A stretch of DNA of 64,000 bases from Alphaproteobacteria bacterium (GTDB taxonomy: Bacteria; Pseudomonadota; Alphaproteobacteria; Sphingomonadales; JAKSBY01). The DNA lies in NCBI GenBank assembly GCA_021774625.1, contig JAJFIV010000008.1, forward strand, positions 1-64,000, read 5' to 3'. Within the stretch, counting starts at the first letter, position 1; each line of letters starts with the position of its first letter. Positions 44,301 through 56,401 of the stretch are shown here, one piece after another. The notes beneath the pieces were generated by a model. It had not been told where the DNA came from and did not search any database. It saw only the letters and a program-made list of their open reading frames with translations. The position numbers and the translations under genes were made by a program.

Positions 44301-44611
44301 TGGCTGCCGCCTTGTCCCGCGGGCGTTTCTTTTTCTGGCTGGATATTGCTTTCAACCACCAGGTCACCGGATGCGGATAGTAAAAGCAGATGTTCCAGAC
44401 CATCGCGGCGGATCAGCACAAGCCGGCGCTTGGCATCGATGCCTCTGGATTCCAGTATTTCAAGACGGCGGCTATCCTTTGACCGTGAGCCGAAGGGGCT
44501 GCCGGACAGGTATCCGAAACGTTTTCCGGCCCAGGCGGCGGCGGCAAGAAGACCGAGCACAAACAGCAGCGCCGCGAAGTAACGCAGATAATCGAGACCG
44601 TCCACATCCAT
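44297..44611 (-). CDS. fliO: Flagellar biosynthesis protein FliO
   Basis: A 104-residue protein with one transmembrane helix (about 8-28) and a cytoplasmic domain (RRLEILESRGIDAKRRLVLIRRDGLEHLLLLSASGDLVVE) typical of FliO. FliO assists FliP assembly. It lies directly before fliP with a 4-bp overlap and one base after the FlhB-like gene. Confidence 0.88.
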   Translation of the reverse strand: MDVDGLDYLRYFAALLFVLGLLAAAAWAGKRFGYLSGSPFGSRSKDSRRLEILESRGIDAKRRLVLIRRDGLEHLLLLSASGDLVVESNIQPEKETPAGQGGSQ

Positions 44612-44612
44612 G

Positions 44613-44924
44613 TCAGTATTCTCCGTCTTCCCGTTCGGCTTGCGCCATATTGCCGTTCAACTGATAAACGTAACGGAGAATTTCCGTCACCGCGCTGAGG
44701 GCTTCGAGTGGAATGGGGCTTTCCACTTCCAATTGTTCCAGAATATCCGTCAGATCACTGTCCTGACGGACCTTCACCTGATTTTCGAAGGCGAGTTCGA
44801 GGATTTTTTCCGCGATTTTACCGCGCCCGCTGGCGGTGATCCGGGGCAGGGCCGCCTCGTCCGAAGTCTGCACGGCGACCGCCTTCTGAAACCGGTCTTT
44901 CGATGGAGATGGCGTATCAGTGAC
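44613..44924 (-). CDS. FlhB C-terminal-domain-like protein (EscU/YscU family fragment)
   Basis: A 103-residue protein matching the last part of FlhB: LPRITASGRGKIAEKILELA followed by ENQVKV, LTDILEQLEVESPIPLEALS and AVTEILRYVYQLN. It lacks the membrane domain and the NPTH self-cleavage site. Free-standing copies beside fli genes are known and may stand in for the released FlhB tail in substrate switching. The ATG at 44924 is chosen because upstream sequence is AT-rich and promoter-like; its ribosome site is weak. First gene of the leftward fli operon. Confidence 0.8.
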   Translation of the reverse strand, partial: VTDTPSPSKDRFQKAVAVQTSDEAALPRITASGRGKIAEKILELAFENQVKVRQDSDLTDILEQLEVESPIPLEALSAVTEILRYVYQLNGNMAQAEREDGEY

Positions 44925-45025
44925 CATTCTTGCGACTCGTCCGCTGTTGCAATCTGTCAGAGCTTCAAGCTCTTGTTTTGACAAAAATTTCCTAAAATTT
45001 TCCTCATATTCTTTCTTTTTTATGT

Positions 45026-45041
45026 TTAAGAAAATCTTAAC
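45026..45041. promoter_or_regulatory. Perfect CtrA box between divergent flagellar operons
   Basis: TTAA (45026-45029), seven bases, TTAAC (45037-45041): an exact match to the CtrA consensus TTAA-N7-TTAAC. A second TTAAC half-site is at 45053-45057. It lies 102 bp before the FlhB-like gene and 185 bp before flgB, in AT-rich DNA (44925-45225) that otherwise holds no gene. CtrA control of early flagellar genes is known from Caulobacter. Confidence 0.7.
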
Positions 45042-45225
45042 GCCGGGAATTATTAACCATATAAAGTTCTGGCCGGATTGTGCTTTCCCCAACGTCCGGC
45101 TTTTCAGGTAAAATTTCAGCTTTACTTTTTGTTAAGGGATGCGAGCCCAAAATGGCCATCCGGACAGGGTGCGACCCATAAAACAGCGTCCTGTAAAACC
45201 GGGAAATGGAACGGAAAGCGGGCCA

Positions 45226-45654
45226 ATGGATCTCAATTCAATCCCTTTGATGAATGCCGTCGTCAAAAAGATGGGATGGCTGACACAAAAGCAGCGGATG
45301 CTGTCGCAGAATATCGCCAATGCGGACACGCCCGGCTATGCGCCAAAGACGCTGAAGCCCCAGGATTTTAAAAGTCTTCTTGCCAAAGCGCCGCAGGGGC
45401 CGAGCGGAAAGACACAGATTGGCGTAGCCATGACCGATGACAGGCACATGCCGGGAGTTGGCGGCACGGCCGAGGGCAAGATCGTCGAGACCAAGGGGGA
45501 CAGTTATGAATCAACCCCCAACGGCAATTCCGTGATTCTGGAAGAGCAGATGATGGACCTGACCAATACCCAGATGGAATACGGATTAATGGTCAGTCTT
45601 TACCGCAAGCATATCGATATTTTACGGGCCTCATTAGGCCGGCCGGGCCGCTAA
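45226..45654 (+). CDS. flgB: Flagellar basal-body rod protein FlgB
   Basis: A 142-residue rod protein: the N-terminal WLTQKQRMLSQNIANADTPGYAPKTLKPQDF motif and the C-terminal ILEEQMMDLTNTQMEYGLMVSLYRKHIDILRASLG are diagnostic. It forms the proximal rod. The ATG at 45226 has GGAAAG upstream; a longer in-frame start at 45139 adds non-conserved residues. First gene of the rightward operon flgB-flgC-fliE-fliQ-fliR-flhB. Confidence 0.95.
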   Translation: MDLNSIPLMNAVVKKMGWLTQKQRMLSQNIANADTPGYAPKTLKPQDFKSLLAKAPQGPSGKTQIGVAMTDDRHMPGVGGTAEGKIVETKGDSYESTPNGNSVILEEQMMDLTNTQMEYGLMVSLYRKHIDILRASLGRPGR

Positions 45655-45677
45655 CCGGCTGAACAGGAGCTATTGAC

Positions 45678-46085
45678 ATGGACTTTCAACAATCATTGAT
45701 GATTTCCGCCGCCGGGCTGCGCGCCCAGAGCGTGCGTATGCGGGTGATCGCGGAAAATATGGCCAATCAGAATTCCATCGCCGCGGAAGCCAACCAGGAT
45801 CCTTACCGCAGAAAGACCATCCTGTTTAAAAACGTCCTTGACCGTGAGTTGGGGGTTGATGTTGTGAAAGTGGACCGGATTTCCTTCGATAAATCGGAAT
45901 TCGGCCAGAAATATGATCCGGGCCATCCGGCAGCCAATGCTGAAGGCTATGTCACAACCACCAATGTCAGCGGTATTGTCGAAAATATGGATTTGCGCCA
46001 GGCCCAGCGCACCTATGAATCCAATCTCAACGCCATCGAGGCGGCCAAGAATATGATGACGCGCACTGTTGAATTGCTGCGTTAA
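45678..46085 (+). CDS. flgC: Flagellar basal-body rod protein FlgC
   Basis: A 135-residue rod protein with the FlgC start SLMISAAGLRAQSVRMRVIAENMANQNS and the C-terminal MDLRQAQRTYESNLNAIEAAKNMMTRTVELLR. AGGAG lies before the ATG. It stacks on FlgB in the proximal rod. The gap to flgB is 23 bp and to fliE 29 bp. Confidence 0.96.
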   Translation: MDFQQSLMISAAGLRAQSVRMRVIAENMANQNSIAAEANQDPYRRKTILFKNVLDRELGVDVVKVDRISFDKSEFGQKYDPGHPAANAEGYVTTTNVSGIVENMDLRQAQRTYESNLNAIEAAKNMMTRTVELLR

Positions 46086-46114
46086 ACCACGGTATTTGAT
46101 CCGGGAGAACCGAT

Positions 46115-46426
46115 ATGGAAGCCAATAGTCTGGGGGCGATCAATGCCTACACCAAAGCCCTTGATCAGATCAAGGACGGCAAGGGCAGCGAGCCGGGCGC
46201 CAATTCAGCCTCCGGTTTTTCATCGCTGGTAAACGGGCTGATCGGCGATACCGTCGATGCGACTGCGAAGTCGGAAACCGCCGGCATCAGCGCCGTCAGC
46301 GGTACCGGTGATCTGGTCGATGTGGTAACCTCGGTTGCCAATGCGGAAATTGTCGTCGAGACTGTGGTTGCCGTGCGCGACCGGGTCATTCAGGCATACA
46401 ATGATATTATCCGTATGCCGTTATAA
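46115..46426 (+). CDS. fliE: Flagellar hook-basal body protein FliE
   Basis: A 103-residue adaptor between MS ring and rod. The C-terminal half (VTSVANAEIVVETVVAVRDRVIQAYNDIIRMPL) carries the conserved FliE motif ending in MP(I/L). The N-terminal half is Gly/Ser rich. GGGAGAACC precedes the ATG. It is co-directional with flgC and fliQ. Confidence 0.94.
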   Translation: MEANSLGAINAYTKALDQIKDGKGSEPGANSASGFSSLVNGLIGDTVDATAKSETAGISAVSGTGDLVDVVTSVANAEIVVETVVAVRDRVIQAYNDIIRMPL

Positions 46427-46475
46427 ATAACCTCAGGCAACAAACAGCCAGGAATTGCAGAAAGGCAAGAGGCGG

Positions 46476-46742
46476 ATGACGGGAGGAGATGTTCTAGATA
46501 TCGCCCGGGACGGGATTTTCACCCTGCTGGTGGTCGCGGGCCCGGTGATGGCCATTGCGCTGGCTGTCGGGCTGTTTATTGCGCTTTTTCAAGCCCTGAC
46601 GCAAATTCAGGAAATGACTCTCACATTCGTCCCGAAAATCTTTGCGCTCTTTCTCTCGCTGCTGCTGCTGATGCCGATGATGGGGTCGGCCATGGGCGGC
46701 CTGATGACCCGGCTGGCCGAACGCATTGTGGCCGGAGGCTGA
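46476..46742 (+). CDS. fliQ: Flagellar export gate protein FliQ
   Basis: An 88-residue protein with two transmembrane helices and the motif VGLFIALFQALTQIQEMTLTFVPKI that identifies FliQ. The ATG at 46476 follows AAAGGCAAGAGGCGG; the TTG at 46455 adds seven residues not seen in the family. Three bases separate it from fliR. Confidence 0.96.
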   Translation: MTGGDVLDIARDGIFTLLVVAGPVMAIALAVGLFIALFQALTQIQEMTLTFVPKIFALFLSLLLLMPMMGSAMGGLMTRLAERIVAGG

Positions 46743-46745
46743 TTT

Positions 46746-47507
46746 ATGTTGGGGCAGATCCTGCCGCAGGAAGCCTTCGGTTTTATTCTTATCTTCACGC
46801 GGCTCGGCGCCATGATCATGATCTTGCCGGCATTGGGGGAAAACACCATTCCGCCGCGCATCCGCATTACGCTGATCGGGCTTTTCAGTCTGCTGATCTA
46901 TTCCGTCGTTCGTGAAACTCTGCCGGTTATGCCGGCGTCGCCCTTCCTGCTTGGCGGGCTGATTGTCAGGGAGGTTTTGATCGGCGTCATGATTGGCGGA
47001 ACGGCGCGCCTGTTGATGTCTGCTCTGCATGTGGCCGGCACGGTGATCGCCTTTCAGGGCGGTCTGGCCGCCGCCCAGAGCTTCGATCCCAATCAGGGCG
47101 TGCAAAGCGCGCTGGTTTCCAGTTTTTTAAGCATTCTGGGCGTGACGCTGATTTTTGCGACGGGTCTTCATCATCTGCTGATCGGCGCAATGCGGAACAG
47201 TTACTTTATCTTTCCGGCGGGGGAAACGCTGCAGGTCAGTGATTTCGCCACGCTGGTGGTGGATATTGTCGCATCCTCCTTCAAGCTGGGGGTGCAGTTG
47301 TCCGCGCCCTTTATCGTTTACGGCCTGATCTTCAATATCGGACTGGGCATCATCGCCCGCCTGATGCCGCAGCTTCCGGTTTTCTTTATCGGCATGCCGG
47401 TCAATATTCTGGTTGGCTTCATCATTCTGATGTTCGTCCTTTCGTCTGTCATGGGCTGGTATCTGATGTATTTTGAAGACCAGCTATCGACATTGCTGGG
47501 GGGTTAG
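46746..47507 (+). CDS. fliR: Flagellar export gate protein FliR
   Basis: A 253-residue protein with about six helices. RLGAMIMILPALGENTIPPRIRI near the start and LPVFFIGMPVNILVGFIIL near the end are typical FliR motifs. It completes the FliPQR gate. Three bases separate it from flhB. Confidence 0.96.
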   Translation: MLGQILPQEAFGFILIFTRLGAMIMILPALGENTIPPRIRITLIGLFSLLIYSVVRETLPVMPASPFLLGGLIVREVLIGVMIGGTARLLMSALHVAGTVIAFQGGLAAAQSFDPNQGVQSALVSSFLSILGVTLIFATGLHHLLIGAMRNSYFIFPAGETLQVSDFATLVVDIVASSFKLGVQLSAPFIVYGLIFNIGLGIIARLMPQLPVFFIGMPVNILVGFIILMFVLSSVMGWYLMYFEDQLSTLLGG

Positions 47508-47510
47508 CCC

Positions 47511-48584
47511 ATGGCGGACGACAAGGATGATGCCCAAAAAACAGAAGAGCCGACGCAAAAAAAGCTGGATGACGCCCATGAAAAAGGCGATGTCGCCAAA
47601 AGCCAGGAGGTGCGGCACTGGTTTGTGCTGACGGCCATTGCGCTGGCGCTGATGATCACCGGGACCTCAACGGCTTCGGCAATCAAGGCGTCACTGACCG
47701 ATTTTCTTGCTTATTCAGGGTCGATACCGGCCAACGCCGATGGCCTGTTATCCGCCGTGCGCGGACTTGCGGTTGAGATCGGCCTCGCCCTCTCTCTGCC
47801 GGCCCTGATTCTGATTATTGGTGCGCTGGGCGGTGCGCTGATTCAGCATAAGCCTGTTTTTACGACGGAACGGATGAAGCCGAAACTGGACCGTATTTCG
47901 CCCCTCGGCGGGGTGAAGCGCCTGTTTTCCATGCATTCGATGATGGAATTCAGCAAGACGGTTTTCAAATTTGCGGCCGTTGGCGCAATTTCACTGTTTA
48001 TTATCTGGCCGGAACGCGACCGGCTGGATCAGCTGATGACCATATCCCTCACCGATGTGATGCTGCTGGTGCAGTCGCTTTCCCTGCGTCTGCTGGCCGG
48101 TGTGATTGCTGTGATGGCGGCCATTGCCGGGCTTGATTTCATGTTCCAGCAGGCGCAGCATATCAAAAAAATGCGCATGACCAAGCAGGAGGTGAAGGAC
48201 GAGCACAAACAGCTGGAGGGCGACCCGCATGTCAAGGCGCGGCTGCGGCAAATCCGCATGGAACGTTCACGCAGCCGCATGATGGCGGCGGTGCCGGAGG
48301 CCGATGTGGTGATCACCAACCCGACCCATTACGCTATTGCCCTTTCCTATAAGCATGAGAATATGGACGTGCCCAAAGTGCTCGCCAAGGGCGTTGATCA
48401 CATGGCGAAGAAAATCCGTGAACTGGCCGAGGAACATGGCGTGCCGCTGGTCGAAAACCCGCCGCTTGCCAGAACCCTGTATGCCACTGTCGAACTGGAT
48501 GAGGAGATAAAGCCCGAGCATTATAAGGCCGTTGCCGAGGTCATCGGCTTTATCATGAAGCTCAGAAAACCGTCCCGGCGTTGA
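47511..48584 (+). CDS. flhB: Flagellar export switch protein FlhB
   Basis: A 357-residue protein. A cytoplasmic start (KTEEPTQKKLDDAHEKGDVAKSQEV) is followed by four helices and a cytoplasmic domain with the autocleavage site NPTHYAIAL (Asn near residue 269). It switches export from rod/hook to filament substrates. The FlhB-tail-like protein of 44613-44924 may complement its cleaved fragment. cckA begins 78 bp further on. Confidence 0.97.
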   Translation: MADDKDDAQKTEEPTQKKLDDAHEKGDVAKSQEVRHWFVLTAIALALMITGTSTASAIKASLTDFLAYSGSIPANADGLLSAVRGLAVEIGLALSLPALILIIGALGGALIQHKPVFTTERMKPKLDRISPLGGVKRLFSMHSMMEFSKTVFKFAAVGAISLFIIWPERDRLDQLMTISLTDVMLLVQSLSLRLLAGVIAVMAAIAGLDFMFQQAQHIKKMRMTKQEVKDEHKQLEGDPHVKARLRQIRMERSRSRMMAAVPEADVVITNPTHYAIALSYKHENMDVPKVLAKGVDHMAKKIRELAEEHGVPLVENPPLARTLYATVELDEEIKPEHYKAVAEVIGFIMKLRKPSRR

Positions 48585-48662
48585 TCATATGGCAAATCGC
48601 TTTATTCGTACTGCCCGAGGGGTTAAACTGAGGACGCGTCATAAAGGACCAAAGAAACACCG

Positions 48663-51137
48663 ATGCAGAAATCAAGGACATTGAGTGCATTTTCACCCAC
48701 CGCCTTTGCCGGACAGCGGGGATCGCTGCCGGGCAGCGTGTGGCGGGCGGCGGAACGGATATCCCATCCTGGGCTTGATCTGCGGGTGCTTGTCGCGGTG
48801 GGCCTTGGTGGTATATTGGTCTCGCTGGCGGCTCTTGCCTTAAGCGGGGTTGCCGGCCGCTGGGATGTGGGACTTCTGGCGTCCGGCGTTGCACTGCTGT
48901 CATCCGCCGGTTTGATTGGGGGCCTGATTCTTCACGGCAAGCGGCAGGCGCATGTTCTGGACCAGTCGTTGCTGACGGCGGCGCTGGAAGCCTCGCTTCA
49001 TGCCCGGGCCATCAGCGATAAAAAAGGCAATCTCCTTTGCGCCAATTCGGCCTACTTGCGGCTTTTTGAAGGGCGGATGCCGGCACCCTGTGACTATGGC
49101 GCGGATGGCCCGGACAACGCAGCGAAACTGAAACAGATTTTCACCGGCCTCAAAAAAACCGCGCGCGGCAAGGGAGAGTTCGAGTTTTCCGCAGAGGAGG
49201 GGAAGACATCCTTTTTCGTCACCGCCCGGTCATCAGGCAGATATGTGATCTGGACCCTGCCCATCGCCTCCAACCGAAGTCTTCTGAAGGACGCGGAGTT
49301 CTATGCCCGCCAGAGCCTGGAGAGCGGTCTGGCGGCGATGAATATGGGGTTAACCCTGTTGGATCAAAAGGGCCGGATGTGTTATCTGAGCCCGACCCTG
49401 GCCGAAATGGTCGGCGAAGACACGGCGGCGGATTTACGGGACAAGCCTGTCGGCGCCCTGATTGACCGGGATGCCGGAATATTCACTGCGGGCATATTGA
49501 AGGGCAGGGATGTCGAATTTTACCGTCTGCCGCTTCCGGGTGACAATGAGGGTGAGCCGACCGGTGTCTACTTATTGCTCCGCCCCATCACTGTGCCGGA
49601 CGAAAAACCGGCGCCTGTGGAAACCACATCCGCCGACCTTGCCAATATATTCGATCAGGCGCCCATCGCCATGGCGACGGTAGGGAACACGGGTGCGCTG
49701 CGGGCCTTCAACAAATCCTTCTGCAAGCTGGTTCCGGAAGGCAGTGCCCAAAAGGGTCAACCGCTGGCGGAACTGATCGACAAGGCGGACCGGCGCGAGT
49801 TTGAAATCCGGCTGAAAGCGGCCATTTCCGGTCTGCCTCCGGCTCTTCCCTTTGATGTTCATCTGGCATGCGAGAAACCGACCATTGTCCAGGTTTACTT
49901 CGGGTTCCGGCAAACTGAGGACGGTCCCGGCGCGGTGCTTTACTGGCTTGATCTGACCGAACAGAAAAGTTTAGAGCTGCAATTCGTTCAGGCGCAGAAA
50001 ATGCAGGCTGTGGGTCAGCTTGCCGGCGGCGTTGCCCATGATTTCAACAATCTTCTGACCGCCATTATCGGCTTCAGCGACCTTTTGCTGATGCGCCACA
50101 GCGCCGGTGATCAGTCTTTTTCCGACATTATGCAGGTCAAGCAGAATGCCAACCGGGCGGCCAATCTTGTGCGCCAGCTGCTGGCTTTTTCCCGGCAGCA
50201 GACCCTGCGGCCCAAAATACTGATCGTAACGGATGTGCTGGCGGAAATATCAAATCTGGTCCGGCGCCTGATCGGTGAGAATATCGAACTGAAAATGGTG
50301 CATGGCCGCAGCCTTGGAGCGGTCAAGGTCGATCAGGGGCAGCTGGAACAGGTGCTGATCAATCTGGCGGTCAATGCCCGCGACGCCATGCCCGATGGCG
50401 GAACCCTGTCCATTCGCACCGCCAATATCGATCATCATCAGGCCGCGGAGCTTGATCATTCCATCATGCCGGCGTCGGAATATGTGATGATTGAGGTTGC
50501 CGATACCGGCGCCGGCATTTCGCAAAAAAACCGGGAAAAGGTCTTTGAGCCCTTCTTTACCACCAAGGAAGTCGGGCAGGGAACCGGCCTCGGACTGTCC
50601 ACCGTTTACGGGATAGTCAAACAGACCGGCGGCTTCATCTTTGTCGATAGCGAAGAGGGCAGGGGCGCCGTCTTCCGCATTTATCTGCCCACCCACAGGG
50701 AAAGCGAAAAGGAAACCGGTGCGGCGGCGTCAAGAAAGGAACAGGAATCCAAAGCCAAGGATCTGACCGGCAAAGAAACCATCCTGATTGTCGAAGATGA
50801 GGAGCCGGTCCGCATGTTTGCCGTCCGCGCCCTCCAGAACAAAGGCTATAAAGTGCTGGAAGCGGTGAGCGGAGAAGAGGGGCTGGAAATTGTGAAAAGC
50901 TATGACGGCGCCATCGACCTGATGATTTCCGATGTGATCATGCCCGGCATGGACGGCCCGACCCTGGTGGCTGAAGCGCAGCAGATTCGCCCGAAGACCA
51001 AAATCATCTTTATTTCCGGCTATGCGGAAGACGCCATCCGCAAAAATCTGAGTGACCATAAATATTCCTTCCTGCCCAAACCGTTCAGTCTGAAACGCCT
51101 GGCCGAAGAAGTGCGCGACATACTGGAAGAAAAATAG
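48663..51137 (+). CDS. cckA: Hybrid histidine kinase CckA
   Basis: An 824-residue kinase. Two helices (about 40-95) are followed by PAS-like regions (about 100-430), HisKA with phosphoacceptor in [21 protein letters not shown] (His near 459), HATPase with [23 protein letters not shown] and [18 protein letters not shown], and a C-terminal receiver domain with the phospho-Asp in [12 protein letters not shown] (near 755). This is the CckA architecture. CckA phosphorylates CtrA through ChpT, and loss affects division and flagella. Location after flhB is common in alphaproteobacteria and fits the CtrA boxes in this window. Confidence 0.93.
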   Translation: MQKSRTLSAFSPTAFAGQRGSLPGSVWRAAERISHPGLDLRVLVAVGLGGILVSLAALALSGVAGRWDVGLLASGVALLSSAGLIGGLILHGKRQAHVLDQSLLTAALEASLHARAISDKKGNLLCANSAYLRLFEGRMPAPCDYGADGPDNAAKLKQIFTGLKKTARGKGEFEFSAEEGKTSFFVTARSSGRYVIWTLPIASNRSLLKDAEFYARQSLESGLAAMNMGLTLLDQKGRMCYLSPTLAEMVGEDTAADLRDKPVGALIDRDAGIFTAGILKGRDVEFYRLPLPGDNEGEPTGVYLLLRPITVPDEKPAPVETTSADLANIFDQAPIAMATVGNTGALRAFNKSFCKLVPEGSAQKGQPLAELIDKADRREFEIRLKAAISGLPPALPFDVHLACEKPTIVQVYFGFRQTEDGPGAVLYWLDLTEQKSLELQFVQAQKMQAVGQLAGGVAHDFNNLLTAIIGFSDLLLMRHSAGDQSFSDIMQVKQNANRAANLVRQLLAFSRQQTLRPKILIVTDVLAEISNLVRRLIGENIELKMVHGRSLGAVKVDQGQLEQVLINLAVNARDAMPDGGTLSIRTANIDHHQAAELDHSIMPASEYVMIEVADTGAGISQKNREKVFEPFFTTKEVGQGTGLGLSTVYGIVKQTGGFIFVDSEEGRGAVFRIYLPTHRESEKETGAAASRKEQESKAKDLTGKETILIVEDEEPVRMFAVRALQNKGYKVLEAVSGEEGLEIVKSYDGAIDLMISDVIMPGMDGPTLVAEAQQIRPKTKIIFISGYAEDAIRKNLSDHKYSFLPKPFSLKRLAEEVRDILEEK

Positions 51138-51227
51138 GCCGCCGAATCCAGCCGCGCAATCGCCGGCGGGACATAATAAGAACAAATGTTATTTTTTCTT
51201 TATTTCGCAATAAGATAAATATTTTGC

Positions 51228-51255
51228 TTGCATATGAGAACAAAACATGTACATA
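51228..51255 (+). promoter_or_regulatory. recA promoter overlapped by a LexA-like box
   Basis: TTGCAT (51228-51233) and TACATA (51250-51255) are 16 bp apart as likely -35 and -10 boxes. GAAC-N7-GTAC (51238-51252) lies between and over them; the alphaproteobacterial LexA consensus on this strand is GAAC-N7-GAAC, so one base differs. Overlap with the promoter is what SOS repression of recA requires. Confidence 0.5.
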
Positions 51256-51304
51256 AGGATCATTGCAAACGAATTCAGGCTGTGAAATAACCAGGGAGAT
51301 AAAA

Positions 51305-52393
51305 ATGATAGCGGCAAATCTGAAAATTGTGGGAGGCCCGTCGGTGGATAAGACGAAAGCATTGGACGCGGCGTTGGGGCAAATTGAGCGGGCCTTCGGC
51401 AAGGGTTCGGTCATGAAGCTCGGCCAGCGGGAAAGCTCCATCGAGGTGGATACCATTTCCACCGGCTCGATCAGTCTGGACGTGGCGCTCGGGATCGGCG
51501 GCTATCCGAAGGGCCGGGTCATCGAAATTTACGGGCCGGAAAGTTCGGGCAAGACAACACTGGCGCTCCATGCGGTGGCGGAATCGCAAAAGGCGGGCGG
51601 CATTGCGGCCTTTATTGATGCGGAACATGCGCTTGATCCGGTTTATGCCCGCAAGCTTGGCGTTGATATCAATGAGCTTTTGATTTCCCAGCCGGATACC
51701 GGCGAACAGGCGCTGGAAATCGCCGATACGCTGGTCCGTTCCGGCGCGGTTGATATTCTGGTGGTGGACAGTGTCGCGGCGCTGACGCCGCGGGCGGAAC
51801 TGGAAGGCGAAATGGGCGACACCCATGTGGGTCTTCAGGCCCGGCTGATGAGCCAGGCGTTGCGCAAGCTGACCGCCTCCATATCCCGCTCGCACGCGCT
51901 GGTGGTGTTTATCAATCAGATCCGCATGAAGATCGGCGTCATGTATGGCAGCCCGGAAACCACGACCGGCGGCAATGCGCTGAAATTCTACTCCTCGGTC
52001 CGGCTTGATATTCGCCGCATCGGACAGATCAAGGAAAAGGACGAAATTGTCGGCAACACGACGCGGGTCAAGGTGGTCAAAAACAAGGTGGCCCCGCCTT
52101 TCAAAGTCATTGAATTCGACATTATGTATGGTCAGGGCATTTCCAAAACCGGGGAACTGATCGATCTTGGCGTCAAGGCCGGGGTGGTGGAAAAATCCGG
52201 CTCCTGGTATTCCTATGACAGCCAGCGGATCGGCCAGGGCCGGGAAAACGCCAAACGCTTCCTCATCGAAAATACCGATATTGCCGATGCGATCGAAGCC
52301 GCCATCCGCCGTAATGCAGGTCTGGTGACGGAAGCGATGATGCTGGGCGAGGAAGTGGCTGCGGTTTCCACGGACGGTGAAGCGGCGGAATAA
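51305..52393 (+). CDS. recA: Recombinase RecA
   Basis: A 362-residue RecA. Walker A is [10 protein letters not shown], and [50 protein letters not shown] are diagnostic. It forms the strand-exchange filament and the SOS co-protease. The ATG at 51305 follows GGGAG; the track of in-frame codons upstream has no site. A strong terminator follows 32 bp after the stop. Confidence 0.98.
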   Translation: MIAANLKIVGGPSVDKTKALDAALGQIERAFGKGSVMKLGQRESSIEVDTISTGSISLDVALGIGGYPKGRVIEIYGPESSGKTTLALHAVAESQKAGGIAAFIDAEHALDPVYARKLGVDINELLISQPDTGEQALEIADTLVRSGAVDILVVDSVAALTPRAELEGEMGDTHVGLQARLMSQALRKLTASISRSHALVVFINQIRMKIGVMYGSPETTTGGNALKFYSSVRLDIRRIGQIKEKDEIVGNTTRVKVVKNKVAPPFKVIEFDIMYGQGISKTGELIDLGVKAGVVEKSGSWYSYDSQRIGQGRENAKRFLIENTDIADAIEAAIRRNAGLVTEAMMLGEEVAAVSTDGEAAE

Positions 52394-52425
52394 ATACCGA
52401 AGACTCCCTGAAGCCAACCAGGACT

Positions 52426-52452
52426 GGCGGCCATGTTGGTCGCCTTTCTTTT
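52426..52452 (+). terminator. Rho-independent terminator after recA
   Basis: GGCGGCC-ATGTT-GGTCGCC (52426-52444) forms a 7-bp stem with one G-U pair and a 5-base loop, directly followed by TTTCTTTT. It lies 32 bp after the recA stop and before the alaS leader. Confidence 0.75.
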
Positions 52453-52551
52453 GCCTGTGATTGCGTGACACTGCTGGACAGCCTCCATGTCAGCCGGTAA
52501 AAGCGGTCTGAGTAAAACGGCTCTGGCCGTGACGGAATTGTTGAGGACATA

Positions 52552-55218
<2,667 letters not shown>

Positions 55219-55228
55219 TAGGGAACCT

Positions 55229-56401
55229 ATGTCGAATGAGCGAAGCCTGCGCGCCCGGGTCCACGATCTGGTGGAACTGGGATCTTATGGCCATCGCTAC
55301 GGCGCTTTCTTTGATGGTTTTCTGGTTGTTCTGATTGTCGCCAACGTGGCGGCGGTTGCCGCGGAAACCGTGCCGGAATTCAGAACCCGCTATCAGGCGG
55401 AATTCATTGTGTTTGAAATTTTCTCGGTGGTGGTTTTCACCGTCGAATATCTGACGCGGGTCTGGGTCAGTGTCGAAAGCCACGCCCGGCCGGGGCAGTC
55501 GCATCTGAAGGCCCGCCTGCGTTACATGGCGACGCCTTTTGCGCTGATTGACCTGATATCAATTCTGCCGTTTTATCTCGCTTTCTTCGCCGGGCCGGAT
55601 TTGCGGTTCCTGCGGGTCTTCCGGCTGCTGCGACTGTTTAAACTGGTGCGCTATTCTCCGGCCCTCGAATCCCTTGGCCGGGTGATTTATCATGAAAGGC
55701 GGGCGCTATTGGCGGCCCTGGTCATCATGCTGGGCATTCTGTTTGTTTCCGCCAGCATCATGTATTTTGTGGAACGCAGGGCGCAGCCTGAAGATTTTGG
55801 CTCCATCCCTGCGGCGCTGTGGTGGGCGGTGACGACGCTGACCACGGTCGGTTACGGCGATGTTGTGCCGGTGACGCTGCCGGGGCGGCTTGTCGGCGGC
55901 ATTGTGATGATATTCGGCCTGGGTCTTTACGCCATTCCCATCGGCATTATCGCCTCGGGCTTTTCCAACGAAATCCACCGGCAGGAAATTGTCGTCCGCT
56001 TCGATCATGTCCGCCGCATTCCGCTGTTCGAAGGGCTGGAACCGAAAGCCCTGAGCGATGTGGTGCGGCTGTTCCGTTCTTCGGTGACGGAACCAGGCGA
56101 GGTCATCAGCCGCAGCGGCGAGAGCGGGGCAGGGGTTTATTTCATTCTGTCGGGCTATGCCGACGCCATCGCGCCGGGCAGCAAGGTGCCCCTGGGTCCC
56201 GGCGATATTTTTGGCGAGAGCGTGCCGGTGGGCGGCAGCTTCAGGGAGATTGCGGTGATTGCCAGAACCACCTGCCGTTTGCTGATAATGGATAGTCTAG
56301 ATTTTCGGCATCTTTTGACCGTCGAGCCGGAGATAAAGGTCCGGCTGGAATCCGTGCTAGAAAAATACCGGGAGGCCAGTGAGAACCATGACGCGACATA
56401 G
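55229..56401 (+). CDS. Voltage-gated-like potassium channel with cyclic-nucleotide-binding domain
   Basis: A 390-residue channel. S1-S4-type helices fill about 20-150, with an arginine-bearing S4 (LRFLRVFRLLRLFKLVR). The pore loop has the selectivity filter TTVGYGD near residue 205. A C-terminal cNMP-binding domain (about 265-385, FEGLEPKALSDVVRLF and GDIFGE) follows. This is the MlotiK1-like layout of a tetrameric channel gated by cAMP. AGGGA lies just before the ATG at 55229. Its end overlaps the next gene's start. Confidence 0.9.
   Translation: MSNERSLRARVHDLVELGSYGHRYGAFFDGFLVVLIVANVAAVAAETVPEFRTRYQAEFIVFEIFSVVVFTVEYLTRVWVSVESHARPGQSHLKARLRYMATPFALIDLISILPFYLAFFAGPDLRFLRVFRLLRLFKLVRYSPALESLGRVIYHERRALLAALVIMLGILFVSASIMYFVERRAQPEDFGSIPAALWWAVTTLTTVGYGDVVPVTLPGRLVGGIVMIFGLGLYAIPIGIIASGFSNEIHRQEIVVRFDHVRRIPLFEGLEPKALSDVVRLFRSSVTEPGEVISRSGESGAGVYFILSGYADAIAPGSKVPLGPGDIFGESVPVGGSFREIAVIARTTCRLLIMDSLDFRHLLTVEPEIKVRLESVLEKYREASENHDAT

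Noticed and set aside
45070-45090. Sigma-54 promoter before flgB
   Set aside because: The GG and GC doublets are 9 rather than 10 bases apart and the flanking consensus is poor.
51275-52471. 398-codon frame on the - strand
   Set aside because: Antisense to recA.
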